A DNA stretch of 64,000 bases. Source: Xenoacremonium recifei. Its lineage: Eukaryota > Ascomycota > Sordariomycetes > Hypocreales > Nectriaceae. The stretch is taken from contig WOFQ01000065.1 of NCBI GenBank assembly GCA_012184525.1, positions 122,039 through 186,038 on the forward strand, written 5' to 3'. The notes beneath the pieces are model-generated. The model made no database searches. It worked only from the letters and a program-made list of their open reading frames with translations, and was not told the origin of the DNA. This document shows positions 52,170 to 63,622 of this stretch, piece by piece (position 1 is the stretch's first letter; each line of letters begins with the position of its first letter). Made by a program: the position numbers and the translations under genes.

Positions 52170-53812
52170 ATGGCTTCGACTATGAAAGCTGTGAACTATC
52201 AAGGACCGTTCAAGGTCAAGGTTGAGGAGATAGAGAAGCCACGAGTTGAGCACCCAGACGATGTGATTGTCAAGGTGACAACTGTAAGAATCCACATTTT
52301 GAACACTCTCCAGGACGTCCTCACTAATGCAGATTAGGCTGCTATCTGTGGCTCTGACCTTCAGTAAGTAGAGTCTCATCAAGGAGAAACCGTGATAGGA
52401 AAGGAACTCAAGATAGGTAGCATGTATGAAGGCAGGACTGCGGCTGAGGCAGGCATTACCTTTGGTAAGTGGGCATCTCTCCTTGGAAAGTAAAAACCAG
52501 TGCTTATTGCTTTAAGGCCATGAGAACATGGGCACCGTCGAGGACGTCGGCGAAGGAGTTACACTCTTGAAAAGAGGCGATCGAGTCGTCATGCCCTTCA
52601 ACGTGGCTGACGGTAGATGCCGCAACTGCGAGGAAGGGAAGACTGCTTTCTGTACCGGCGTCAACCCGGGATTTGCAGGTGGCGCCTATGGTGAGCTGAC
52701 TGACAGTCACTACCGTTAATTCTACCTAATAGATTTTTGATAGGCTACGTCGCCATGGGCCCTTATCGAGGAGGTATGTAAATCGATCCTCTTATGCACT
52801 ATCGAGCGAGGTGCTGACGATCGCGTAAAAGGTCAAGCGCAGTACATTCGAGTCCCCTATGCTGACTTCAATGCTTTGAAACTCCCTCCTGGAACCGAAA
52901 ATGAATCAGACTTCATTTTGCTCGCTGGTACGCAATGACCTTTGGCTACCTGTTTCACAGTCGCTAACCTATCAATCTAGACATTTTCCCCACGGGTATG
53001 GCACTGTTCTTGGTATCTGAACACTACGCTTATTTATAATCTTTTAGGATGGCACGGTGTAGAGATCTCGGGCTTCCAGCCCGGTGAAAGTATTGCTGTC
53101 TTTGGTGCTGGGCCTGTCGGTCTCATGGCAGCGTACTCTGCCACACTCCGTGGGGCGTCTAATGTCTTCGTCGTTGACAGGGTTCCTGAGCGTTTGGCAG
53201 CAGCAGAGAAGATCGGCTGCAAGGCAATTGATTTCAGCAAAGGGGATGCCGTTGACCAGATCATCAAGCTTAATGGCGCCATGGTTGACCGTTCGGTCGA
53301 TGCTGTGGGTTATCAGGCTGTTGGGAAGGGCACAACCGAGCAGCCGAATATTGTCCTTGAGAATATGATTCATGTGACGAGGCCTTGCGGAGGCCTAGGA
53401 ATTCCCGGCCTCTATGTCCCTAGGTGAGTCTCCGTCTATCAACGGATAGCCGTATCAGTGTTAATCTTACGTGCCGGATATAGTGATCCTGGCGCTCCTG
53501 ATGAAGCCTCTAAGAAAGGATTGATCAGCCTGAGCTTCGGAAAACTATTCGAGAAGGTCGGTCACAACTTATTAGAGTAGTATTGCGTCCCTGTTAACAC
53601 GCGAACAGGGTCTTACCATTGGCACCGGTCAATGCAATGTCAAAAAGTACAATCGCTATCTTCGCGACCTAATCATTGCAGGCAAGGCCAAGCCGAGTTT
53701 TGTTGTTTCGCATGAGATCAGCATCGATGAGGCTGAAATTGCATACGAGAAGTTCGATAAGAGGATTGACGGGTATACGAAGGTGCTCATCCACCCGAAT
53801 GGTGGCTTTTAA
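52170..53812 (+). CDS. Zinc-dependent alcohol/formaldehyde dehydrogenase family protein (MDR)
   Basis: Ten exons: 52170-52283, 52338-52363, 52421-52464, 52517-52690, 52744-52773, 52832-52927, 52981-52995, 53048-53423, 53484-53556, 53609-53812, giving 383 residues, all in frame. Catalytic zinc ligands are in AAICGSDLH and GHENMG. The structural zinc loop DGRCRNCEEGKTAFC keeps three Cys, with Asp at the usual first-Cys place. The coenzyme fold is AVFGAGPVGLMAAY with VDRVPERL. The block GGAYGYVAMGPYRGGQAQYI and IFPTGWHGVE fit the glutathione-independent formaldehyde dehydrogenase-like branch. Exons of 26, 30, 44 and only 15 nt make the 5' half unusually fragmented. It is divergent from a sugar-isomerase-like gene; the real substrate may be a sugar alcohol or another alcohol. 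Confidence 0.9.
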
Positions 53813-54658
53813 GACGATAACAAGAAGTGGTTAGCAGTTGTGGCATCTGTGGTAGGGGGGCGTAAGGAGTGGTCTGTATCTGAAGAGAATGGCAGGGCTC
53901 AGTGGCGTTGAGTGGAAATGAAAGCAGACCAGTAGTCTTTGGCAAGCTGATAGGAACTGCGAGATATTGCGATAGGTATACCGTATACTGAAGAGAGTTT
54001 ATCCGCTATTTTCCCCTGACCTTTCTAGTGGTTGAAGTGACTGTGCCACGAAGAATCAGCAATACATAGTTTTCGGCAAAGCGGAAATATCGGCAAGAGT
54101 CCGAGACAGACTTGGGGTGCGGGACAATCAGTCTCGTTACCAGCTGCTCATGTCGAGACAAGGAAATGCAAGCAGAATAAAGTTCTGCAAAGGGAGCTGA
54201 GCGGGAAACCTAGTAATTTCAAGATCTTTGGGACAAGATTACGTAGAAGCATATCATAGGTCCCGCGCTCGATCAACGAATAAGCTCAAGGGGGTGAGCC
54301 CATATTTTTAATTCCCGAGGAATGTGTGTTCACAGATCCACGGGACAGATTAGACAATCGTGGGGAAGGCAACCTATGAATATCCACCACGGGACGGCAT
54401 GCCTTAGTTCGATGTTTTGTACCGCCTTTTACGGGCTTTGCGCCTGTAGAAAACAGCCGGAGTCTGATGACAGGATTGTGGAGGCAATCCTTCCGCACCG
54501 AGCTTCAAATAATCGGTCCGAGGCCGAGGAGACTTTGTTTATCCGCTGCCGTACTTGGTAGGGGTTAAATTCTCGTCTTTCCTCGGTAGTTCACAGAACT
54601 CTTAATGCCCATTGTGTTGTATGAGAAACGAGGTCCTGTTTGACACACGAACAGAAAC
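53813..54658. other. Intergenic region
   Basis: About 850 bases between two plus-strand genes. A plus-strand frame at 54322-54561 has no domain support. Nothing else is recognised. Confidence 0.5.
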
Positions 54659-56580
54659 ATGAGACCAAACTCAATGTATTGGGTGCTGTTTATATACACT
54701 ACAGCAGTACAAGCCTCGGACTTGACGCAGGCAAAACGCCAGGTGCGTTCACTAATCTTGAGAGATGCCTAAGATTGTTGCTGATATACCTAGTATAGGC
54801 TAATAATGATTGTCCGTCGTGTGATCCTACAGCCAATCAATGTGGTGCTCATGCAACTTGCGACATCAGAGGAGATCTATTGTATAACTCTTGTGTTTGT
54901 AATTATGGAACAAGAGCCGATCTGGACAACTCATACAGGTTATTCGTTGAAACGGCCAATGAATACATCGTAATTGTCCCGAGAGGCGTTGCGTGTGATC
55001 AACAGTGCACTGTTCGGACGTTTGACAACATATGTGCGGAGGTTCCAACTATACCATCGAGATGTACTACGAATGGGCCAACGACGAGTTCAGAACCAGA
55101 CGGGACATCCACAACTATAAGCACAGATACCTCGAGCAGTAATGCCGTGTCGTCTACTGCAACCTCATCTACAGATGAGATGACTAGCACTTTCTCGATC
55201 AACCCCCATATAATAACGAGCGCCACCACCGACATAACGACATCAGAAGAATCAACAGACAGCACAGACTCAACAACAACGCAATCAGTGGATTCGACAA
55301 CGGAACACACAACCACAAGCTTCTCATCTTCCTCAGAATCATCAGTTCTATCTACCACAGGCCAACCAGAAGCGTCAACCTCATTGCCTTCCATCACCAG
55401 CTCGCAAGTCAGTTCTTCTCGAAGCGATACAACGACAACGTCTTCTAGCATTGCGACGGTCACTACTTCGCCTCACACGTCGGAAACAACCACATCCTCA
55501 CAGCAATCGGGCGACCCTATTGATCCTGAGGCAGTGACATCTACCGAAACTACGGATCACAGTCAGACATCATCAGAAACCACATCAACGATTTCATCAC
55601 AGACTTTACAGAGTTCGTCAGAAATTTCTTCACAAACCTCTCCGCAGACTTCGTCGCAAGCCTCTTCTCAAGCCTCTTCGCCAGCCTCGTCACAAACTTC
55701 GTCACAAACATCATCGGAAGATCCGTTCGACCCAGAAGCAGTTACGACCATAACGGAAGAGAGCAGTCAGTTCTCAACAATCGAGCCTTTTACCACCATG
55801 TCTGAAAGTACCAGCCTTCATACAGACTCATCTGCGCTTTCAACTTCATCGAGCGGTTCACCAGGTTCGCTAATTACGAAGACTTCAACCGGAAGTCATC
55901 TCAATTCGACTTTCACAATTATAACTACAGCTGTCATACCATTCTTCTCGTCCTTTCCCTCCGAGACACCTGCGTTCAGCAGGACCATAACGGGGCCAGC
56001 ATCTCCAATTGTTCAGTCGACTCTTGCATCGTCTAATGCAGTAGATCCAGCTTCTGTGGAAAGCCTTTCGAGATCTGAAAACTTTGATGCACCGAGCAAA
56101 TCAAACACCCTTGTGCCGTCACCGGAGGCTCTTTCATCTTCTGAAATCCACACCGCTGCACCAGGACAAATAATACACCCATCTGGAGGGTCGCCTAGTA
56201 AAGAAAACTCAATGTACCCCGAGAAAGTTGTACCGAATGGAGAGACGAAGGTCCCAGAATCAGGCTCTACCAATGGTATTTTCCATAGCCATGACCCACA
56301 GGAGAGCATCACAGTATCTTACAGTGCTGAAGCGAATCCGACCGTGGACACTAAGACGCTTCGACAAACATCAATCCACACAGGCGGAGGCGCATCTGAA
56401 GAAGGGAAAATACCAAGCAGCGCTATACACGAGTCTGAAACCCCGAACCGTGCTGTGTCGCATGTTGCCACTTGGAACACAGCGGAACCAGCTACAGCTG
56501 ATGCGACGAAAACAAGAAGTGTGCTTAGAGATCTTCTCATGGTGGTTCTGAATCTCACAGCCATGCACTTTATTTATTGA
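54659..56580 (+). CDS. Ser/Thr-rich cell-surface protein with N-terminal Cys-rich (EGF-like) module
   Basis: Exons 54659-54742 and 54799-56580 encode 621 residues. The start gives a signal peptide (MYWVLFIYTTAVQA region). The intron joins AKRQ with ANNDCPSCDPTANQCGAH. Residues ~30-120 contain about ten Cys (DCPSCDPTANQCGAHATC, NSCVCNYGTRAD, ACDQQCTVRTFDNIC), an EGF/TIL-like arrangement. From ~125 to ~560 it is a Ser/Thr mucin-type stalk with repeats of SSQTSS/SQASS type and two DPEAVT units. The C terminus is hydrophobic (LLMVVLNLTAMHFIY), preceded by polar residues, so a GPI anchor signal is possible but weak. It is likely a wall or surface protein with adhesin or sensor role; no function can be assigned. 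Confidence 0.8.
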
Positions 56581-56925
56581 TAAGTGGGAGAAATGGTACC
56601 TCCTTGGACGACTTATTTATTCGTACATTTGACTAAAGTCTCAATTTCGGGATTTTTAAAGGTTTTTAGCACGGCTCAACCTAGATATTTACCAATTTCT
56701 TATTCTCTTGCCGATCGCTACCGAACTTCTGATGCACTGCCAAATCGTAAAATCATTCGTCCGCCAAGTTATACACATATCATTCTCAACTCCCACCTTC
56801 TTATCTACAAATGGTGCTCTCCCAAAGGTGATAATTAGAGTATGATGGAAGAGCGAACCGAAGAAGAAAAGCTATCTCGATCTTGGGATATATTCCATTT
56901 GCTCCACCTGCCGGAGAACTACATC
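56581..56925. other. Intergenic region between convergent genes
   Basis: About 345 bases holding the two 3' ends. No gene is supported. Confidence 0.5.
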
Positions 56926-58182
56926 TCACGTTGATCGCGGTGTTCGACTCGGCCTGCTAGAGCGGTGCCTGTGACGCGAGGCTGAGTCGCTCTCACGGCT
57001 TCTCCCTCTCGCTTCTCCACGCCTACCGTTCCGAGGCCTTCTAGGGCCGTGATGGTGACGGTGGTGTAACGGTGTCGCAGCATGCCGGTTTCTTCTTTCT
57101 GATTCACGGAGATCATCCGAAGACATCCCGTCCTGCGGAATGCCCTCTCCATCGGCACCTTCATCGTCTTCATCTTCGCTGTTTTCACCCTCCCCGCTTT
57201 CATCCGCAGCGTTTGGCACTTGTCTCGTCCCTAGCGTTCTGGGCTTCCCAAGCTGAGGCGGTTTGTCGCCCATTCCGAACTTTGACATTGCCCAGTCCCA
57301 CCAGCCAAGAGTTGGTGGAGACCACTTGCCAATATCCAGAATGTAGTGTCTCTGTGTCTCTGGCAAGTTTAGCCAAACGAACTCTTTATTGCTGTTAATT
57401 CGACCTTCCATAACGAAATCTCCAATTTCTTCCGGAATTTTTAGAGCTTCAAAAATAAGGATAGGCTGGTATGCTGGTATCAAGAGATGTAGCTTGACCG
57501 GGCGTGATGATCTTCCTTTCTCTTCAGCTCGAAGTCTTCTTTCTTCAATACGTGCCCGTGCAGCGAGCATGAAAATGAAGACGGTGTCAATCTGATTGGA
57601 ATAACCGCAGAATCTCGGTCCGGGGGGTGACTTTTCAAGAAGATTGTAGAATTTGGGATACCAATCGTTGTCTGGATGATATAGAAAGAACCAATGATCA
57701 CAGACTGGATCAATGGCGGTCTGAATGAGTCGTTCTTGGATCATGCTATAGACGTAGTCTGGGAATCGTCTTTGCGCTTCAAGGGCGGCCTGAGCGGCAA
57801 GACTAGTAGCTATGTTGTCCAGTTTGGCAGCGATTAGACGTAGGGCTTGGATCCCTTGGTAAGTCAGAACTAAGTTGCCGCTGATTCCGATTGTTGTTGC
57901 CGCCATGTTGAAATATCCGAATATCTTGGCGCTATCACAGAGGGATTTACCCATTACCTGCATCTCAGGAATGAAGTTCTGAACGGTTTTGGCTACCCCA
58001 GACGCACTTTCAACGAACTCGTTGAAATTGGAAGCGGCATTAGTAAGTTTGACGATTGCATGCCCTGCTTGGACCGTCTTCACTACTGGAGAGGCCTGTG
58101 CAACGACCTTGGCAGCTTTCTTGATAGCTTTCTTTGTCGCCTTTTTGCCGGCTTTTCCCATCCATTTATCCAAGAAGCCCAT
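56926..58182 (-). CDS. Unrecognised basic protein with Lys-rich helical N terminus and RS/RG-rich tail
   Basis: This intronless gene encodes 418 residues. I chose the start at 58182 over an in-frame one at 58227 because it opens the compact MGFLDKWMGKAGKKATKKAIK. Residues 1-40 are a Lys-rich amphipathic helix. Residues ~95-150 contain a hydrophobic region (YFNMAATTIGISGNLVLTYQ). The middle (150-325) looks globular: FPDYVYSMIQERLIQTAID, VCDHWFFLYHPDNDWYPKFYN and EFVWLNLPETQRHYILDIGK. From ~345 it turns acidic (GEGENSEDEDDEGADGEG) and then Arg/Ser/His-rich (HHRHHHGPRRPRNGRR...). I recognise no family. The N-terminal amphipathic part recalls membrane-targeting helices; the tail may bind nucleic acid. 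A TATA-like string lies ~140 bases upstream. Confidence 0.75.
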   Translation of the reverse strand: MGFLDKWMGKAGKKATKKAIKKAAKVVAQASPVVKTVQAGHAIVKLTNAASNFNEFVESASGVAKTVQNFIPEMQVMGKSLCDSAKIFGYFNMAATTIGISGNLVLTYQGIQALRLIAAKLDNIATSLAAQAALEAQRRFPDYVYSMIQERLIQTAIDPVCDHWFFLYHPDNDWYPKFYNLLEKSPPGPRFCGYSNQIDTVFIFMLAARARIEERRLRAEEKGRSSRPVKLHLLIPAYQPILIFEALKIPEEIGDFVMEGRINSNKEFVWLNLPETQRHYILDIGKWSPPTLGWWDWAMSKFGMGDKPPQLGKPRTLGTRQVPNAADESGEGENSEDEDDEGADGEGIPQDGMSSDDLRESERRNRHAATPLHHRHHHGPRRPRNGRRGEARGRSRESDSASRHRHRSSRPSRTPRST

Positions 58183-59884
58183 TTTGCAGTTTGGGCCCTG
58201 GTGGGATCGATGAGACCAACAGAGCAAATAAGTGGAATGTGAAGGATGATACTCGAAATGGAGATATGAGTTGTGAGAGGAGAGTATATTGGAGAAGAGA
58301 GGGCAGCTCCCGGGTCTTATATTTCCCTCATCGTCATCCGGTAGTCCGAAACATTATTCGTAACATCAAATAATGTGTCTCATCGAGGCTGGCCCCACTG
58401 AAGCCCGACCTTCATTCGAAGACAGATCTCGAGATGGCGTTGCAGGGCGAACAGCCATTGGGCTGGAGGTGGCCTAACACACAAAGTTATTATCACATGG
58501 CTCTCTAATGCACAGTCAAGTCCACCACGCCTGCTGCCTTAGCGTATACAAGCTGATATTGCCTCAATGCAGGCAAGCAAGTGGTTTTCCCGGGAGTTCT
58601 GCTAGTCTGAAAACGTCCGCCGCCGACTGCCATTTATTCATAGTGCAATTGATTTTCTCAGAATAGTTTTAGGCTATCATTCTGCAAGTCGTGTAGCGTA
58701 CCTCGCCGATACCTATCGAAGTTTTGCGTCCTGCCATTAATTGCAAGCACGCTTCGGGGCCCTACCAGGACATTTTATCGTCGGTGCTCCAGCGACCACC
58801 ATACAAATACGAAGGAGCTTTAGAAAATTGAAAGGATCGGCGCGCACACATGCCAATTTAACAGGCCCGGGTGAATGTCAGTGTGTTTGAATATGCACTC
58901 CTCTCTCGCCGACTTTTTCATACGAAATTACAAAAGCCCACGGCGTGAATGCCTTGAACTTACTGGACCCTCGTTGAGACGGAGAAGAGCTAAGCTGATG
59001 GAATTTGCACCTCAGTTAAGGTACGTGGACCAACCTGTGCCCATGGTCCTACACCACTGAAGCTAACTTGCATAACAAGTGCCAGTCACGGGTCGTTCGG
59101 CACCACAGTAATTGGCTGTTTTCTGGCTTGTTGTTATCTTCGAATATGAAAATTCCAAGTCAACCAATGAATGCCTTTAGCACGGGCTGGCCTCAAAAAT
59201 GTCATATGCATGACGTGGCATAACGACCTTGTTTTTATGAGTAGTATTTGAAAGGGAACAAAACTCCAAGGGTACAGGATGTTAGGATAACGCCATGTCG
59301 AATCGACTAATCTTCGGCAGCTTAATACCTCCAATCTGAATTTATCTGGGCAGCCTCAATCAGTCACCGAAGGTACCATTTGCCAATCGCAACTATCAAG
59401 TTGGGGAAAGGCTACCACAATTGCGCTAGCGATGCCACCGACAATGAACGGCCAGAAGGTCGGAACAAGGATAGAGCCCTAAGAAGACGTATCATCCCAT
59501 CTGCGTACTCCCATCGGGGGTGAAGTATCAGTGTTGGCCGCATTGTAGACCTTAAATTTGCGCAGGACGAACTTCCGGCAATATAACGAATTGAAGCTGT
59601 CAAGGGGCTAGTAAGTTCTAGTTGGCTATTATTGTCTTACTTATTACCCATAAAGCTTAAGAAGTATTCAATAAGCCTTGATATTTCAAGATCCAAACTT
59701 GTGTTCGTGTATCATTCTCATCATATTCAGAAACATGCTGATTTTGATGCTGTGTTATAATATTGACACTGATGTTTCTGCTCTATGAAATCACCTTGAG
59801 CCACGAAGTTTTCGCAACCTTTCATTCTCTGACGATATGCTATTTTCCATTAAATTCACCAGTAGCACCCAATCTCATCTTATA
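58183..59884. other. Long intergenic region
   Basis: About 1.7 kb between two minus-strand genes. Short frames occur but none has a domain, signal peptide or splice structure. The part at 59600-59880 is AT-rich and probably contains the permease 3' end. Confidence 0.45.
58316..58324 (-). promoter_or_regulatory. TATA-like box of the basic protein gene
   Basis: On the minus strand this reads AAATATAAG, about 140 bases upstream of the start codon at 58182. Confidence 0.35.
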
Positions 59885-61695
59885 TCAATCCTCCTTTCGA
59901 GGTCCACGTCGGAATACCACGACATTTGTACCGTCTGCCAGGGGCTCATTATGGGGATAAAGGCTGTAGCCGCCAATCTTCGGGAACGCCACCCACCAGA
60001 AAAACCAGTATACAATGGATGACGCCAAAATAGCAATACCAACAACGCAGTAGAGCCAATAGGGAAGCGGCGGTGTATCTCCGATACCGCCCGGTGGGCG
60101 AAGAAACGGCGCGACAAGTTGAAAGGCCTGGCCTATTAGATAAAAGCCAGCTACGGGAAGCCAGGCTTTAAAAGGGCGATTAGCCTTGGGTGCGGCCCAC
60201 CGTAAGTAGAACAGGCCAGCAACAACTAGGAAGTTAATGACAGCGCTAGGATAGCCTTCCAGGTCAAGAATGAAGCTGTACGCGTTTCCGAACGGAATGG
60301 CGACAATTACAATGAACGACGGAATAAAGTGTAGAATAAGACCAGCGGAAGGTGAGCCAAAGGGCCAAGTCGAGGCCCAGAATCGCGGGAAAGGAATGAC
60401 GCCTTCTTTTGCGAGCTCTTGATTGACTCTGGACTGGGCGAATGTAACGGTCAATACGTTTCCGAAGGCTGAGAGGGCGACGAGAACACTGCTAAGATGT
60501 TAGAAAGCTTTCCCCAAAGTTACGGCTATTGTGCAGTAGTCTGACCTCAGAGCGCGCTGTGCCGCTGTGCCAAATACCTTGCCCATGAAATACGAAGCGA
60601 CGGTTACGCCGCTGTTTGCAACCTCCTCGGGTGTAGCAGCGGCAAAATAGGCGACATTTGCCAGCAAATAGAGAACTCCGCAGATAGACAGACCTAGGGG
60701 ACCTGCAATCTTGATTGTGCGAACGGGGTTCTTTATCTCGTTCATCACGTACATAGCGTTCGACCATCTGTGCCATGCGTCAGAGCCTTTCCAGATACAT
60801 ATGTGTCCAAGGGGGACTACTTACCCAGCATAGGAGTTTAGGACTTTAAACAGTGCTGTGGCGTAAGGGTTCCCCGAGGTAGCGGAACCTGCGAACGCGT
60901 TGTGAAAGCTTGCACGAGGGTCTGGCACACGGGATGCACCTCCGCCTAGCACGACCCATCCTGTCACTACAATGAACAGGAGAAGGACAATCTTCAGAAC
61001 CATGAAAAAGTTCATCCCATGAACTCCGATCTTGGGGAAGAAGGTGTGGAGAAGAGTAATGAAGACAATGACACCAATGGCAATCCCGCGTTCCTGCCAC
61101 TCGGTGGCAACATGTCCTGCTGCCACGATAATATTGGAAGCAAAGACAATGCAACCGGAAGCTGAGACATGACATCAGTTTAAGGACTTCTCTGAATGCT
61201 AAATGAGATCTCACCAGTGAAGCCGAGGGCAATGGCTTGAATCGCAAAGAAGATTGTAATCATCTTCTCTGGCCGACGATACACCGCTTCGAGATACACC
61301 TTCTCACCACCACTGCGAGGAATCATGCATGCAAACTCAAGCCAGACGCAGAGGCCGGACATGGCCAGCAAGAGGCCAAGCACCCATAATAGCAAAGATG
61401 CGCCCACGCTGCCGACGCCAGAAACAATGGATGAAGGGGTTGAGAAGATGCCAGTACCAATAATCCGGCCAATGCTAGAGAACTAGGTTAGAGAGACTAT
61501 GGGTAGGGTTGAGGTCAGGAAGAATTACATCAATGAAGTCGTACTAAAGATTCCCAGGTGACGACCCAAACCTCCCGCCGTGTACTGTTCGAAGGCGAGC
61601 CCACCCACATGATCCTTTAGCTCAGTGCTATCGGCAATTGCTTGGTCAGTGCCGTCAGCCTCCGTGATGGCTTCGGTCTTGTTAACGTCGCTCAT
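59885..61695 (-). CDS. Amino-acid permease, methionine permease (MUP)-like APC transporter
   Basis: Five exons on the minus strand: 61695-61529, 61474-61215, 61161-60825, 60767-60546, 60488-59885, giving 529 residues in frame. It has a hydrophilic N terminus and about 12 membrane segments. The first is SLIIGRIIGTGIFSTPSSIV, the usual APC TM1 with its unwound GTG substrate site. WLEFACMIPRSGGEKVYLEAVY follows TM3 as in high-affinity methionine permeases. Later blocks are HTFFPKIGVHGMNFFMVLK, GWSNAMYVMNEIKNPVRTIK and LVALSAFGNVLTVTFAQSRVNQEL. The acceptor of the last intron is a TTAGCAG tandem (NAGNAG), so one Ser can be gained or lost. It is a plasma-membrane importer; methionine is the likely but unproven substrate. 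Confidence 0.9.
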
Positions 61696-62501
61696 CGTAG
61701 AGATGTCGATTCTAACCGTTCTAAAATTGTTTGAAGATCGAAGGTTGAGAAACACAACCCGCTTCTTATCAGCCAGGTTGCACCGTTTGCTTAATAGTGC
61801 TCCGTTCTCAGGTGTGATCTGCACCCTTTGATATAGCGAGATTCGGACCCGCCGAGACACTGCACAGTGTTACATACGATTGCGTGCTCCTCCACCATTC
61901 TCAACCGATAAGACACCATTGGGACCCTGTTATCTGGAGGCCAATGAACTGCCGCGGCTGGAATGTCATCGACAGGGTAGGATGACGATCTTCCGGGGCG
62001 CGATACTAGATGTGCTTATCAAAGCCGCGCAACTTCGGCCATTCTCACAAACTCGAGTATCCTGTTTAGGCAGTTGGCAAGGAGCGGTGACCCTATGGCA
62101 GAGAACTCGGGCGATATTCTCCATATGTGCCCTGCGCAATTCTTTCGCGTTGATACGTCACCCCTGCAAACTTTTTGTTCGCCCAACGGCAGTTAGTTTG
62201 TCGGCCCGGGTTGCATTATAGGACGGCTGTTCCTAGTATTTCACGGAATGGCCGAGTTTTGTATGCCTAACCAACAAGTCCTTTAACTTTCGAGTGGATG
62301 AGGCTTACTAAAATGCGCCCACATTCAAGGATCGTCATGTATCACTTAGTTATTACCCTACATACGGAGTAGGCATGTCATGTTTCAAATTAGGATAGCT
62401 CGGGAACTGTGTACCATTTCATGAAGCTCCCATCTATTCACATCTCGCGTATATAAACCATACGTGAATTTCTAAATCCCCTATGGTTATGAGATGCCTA
62501 A
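61696..62501. other. Intergenic region
   Basis: About 800 bases between two minus-strand genes: permease promoter and GNAT 3' end. A TACGGAGTA string at 62363-62371 matches half of the palindrome at 63827. No gene is supported. Confidence 0.5.
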
Positions 62502-63622
62502 TTAGGTGCTCTTACCACCGGCGTCTTCACTAATATCCAACAGAACCCTGAATTCCATGTCAGTCCGTATTCAAGCACCATTGAGGGAATTTTCTCACCA
62601 AGAAACAACCCAATGAGGTGTCCCATTTAAGCTTCTGCACATGGCCTGACTACCTTGATTTGAGCCGGACACATCCGCATGGCTCCAACCATCGCTGGCG
62701 AACTCCTTGGTGCGTTCGCGAAAGAGCTTGGATGCCAGTGCCTTAGCCAAACCTCGGCGACGATACGGTTCCTAGACACGCAGTGAGCGATTATAAAAAT
62801 AAGGAGGAAACTTTAATTGTACTTCGCAATGAAGGCTTCCCAGAGCACCATCCGGCGCTGCTTGACGTTAGTTACCCGTCGGATCTATCCGAGATGGTGG
62901 CCACTTACTCAGGAACGCCCAGGCTATGGGGGTGCCATCGGTCAACTTAATGACTTGGCTTGGCATGCGAGCCAAGGTCTCTCTACGACCAATCAGACCA
63001 GGGTTCAAGTTATAGAAAGGAAACCATACACTGTCCGCGGAATGTCGGTCCGAGAGATGACAACCCGGCAATCATCCTCTGTTGCCGTGGACCAATGCAT
63101 CCCTTCGGGTAATTGAAAGTCCTGACTCGGCATCGTCGCGTCACGAAACAACCACTTGAAATAGTCCCCCGTTGCCCTACGCTCAACTCTCCCCGTTCTC
63201 TCAAAAACATTCCGCACCTCCGAATGAAGACTGCCAAGCAAGAGGCCCTTCGCGTACGATAGTGGTCGCCCGTACTCCTTACCCAACTTGATGAGCTCTT
63301 CCACAAGCACACGCAGCTGCTGCTCGCACACAGCGACAGCTTCTGGGATGTCCTTATTGGAGCCGTCTTCCAAGGTCGAGTACAACCACATTTGGGTGTC
63401 GGGCCCGCCGCTCACATCAGCCCAGGCGACTATGAACCGCTCATTCTCGTCGGTTATAGAGATGACTCTGGCGCGCGGGCTGGGCTTCTTGTCGACGAGG
63501 GCAAACTGTAAGCGGCGGAGGAGGGGCAAAGAGAATGGCAGGTGGCGGGTTAAAAGATCGCAAAGGTCTCGTGAGGCGACAGGAGTCACGGAGACTACGA
63601 AAGGGGAGCCAGGTTGAGACAT
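62502..63622 (-). CDS. GNAT-family N-acetyltransferase (FR47-like)
   Basis: Five exons on the minus strand: 63622-63032, 62978-62909, 62857-62823, 62771-62599, 62547-62502, giving 304 residues in frame. The N-terminal ~190 residues form a divergent GNAT lobe. The C-terminal lobe has the recognisable acetyl-CoA-binding core: IKLTDGTPIAWAFL, DGALGSLHCEEPYRRRGLAK (the R/Q-x-x-G-x-G/A-like loop is RRRGLA), then WSHADVSGSNQGSQAMCRSL and TPHWVVSW. The last intron (GTGAGA/CAG, with ACTGAC branch site) extends the tail to WVLLDISED; without it the protein stops after VVSW. The acceptor of intron 1 (GAGAG) is unusual but is the only one in frame. The acceptor amine is unknown. Confidence 0.8.
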
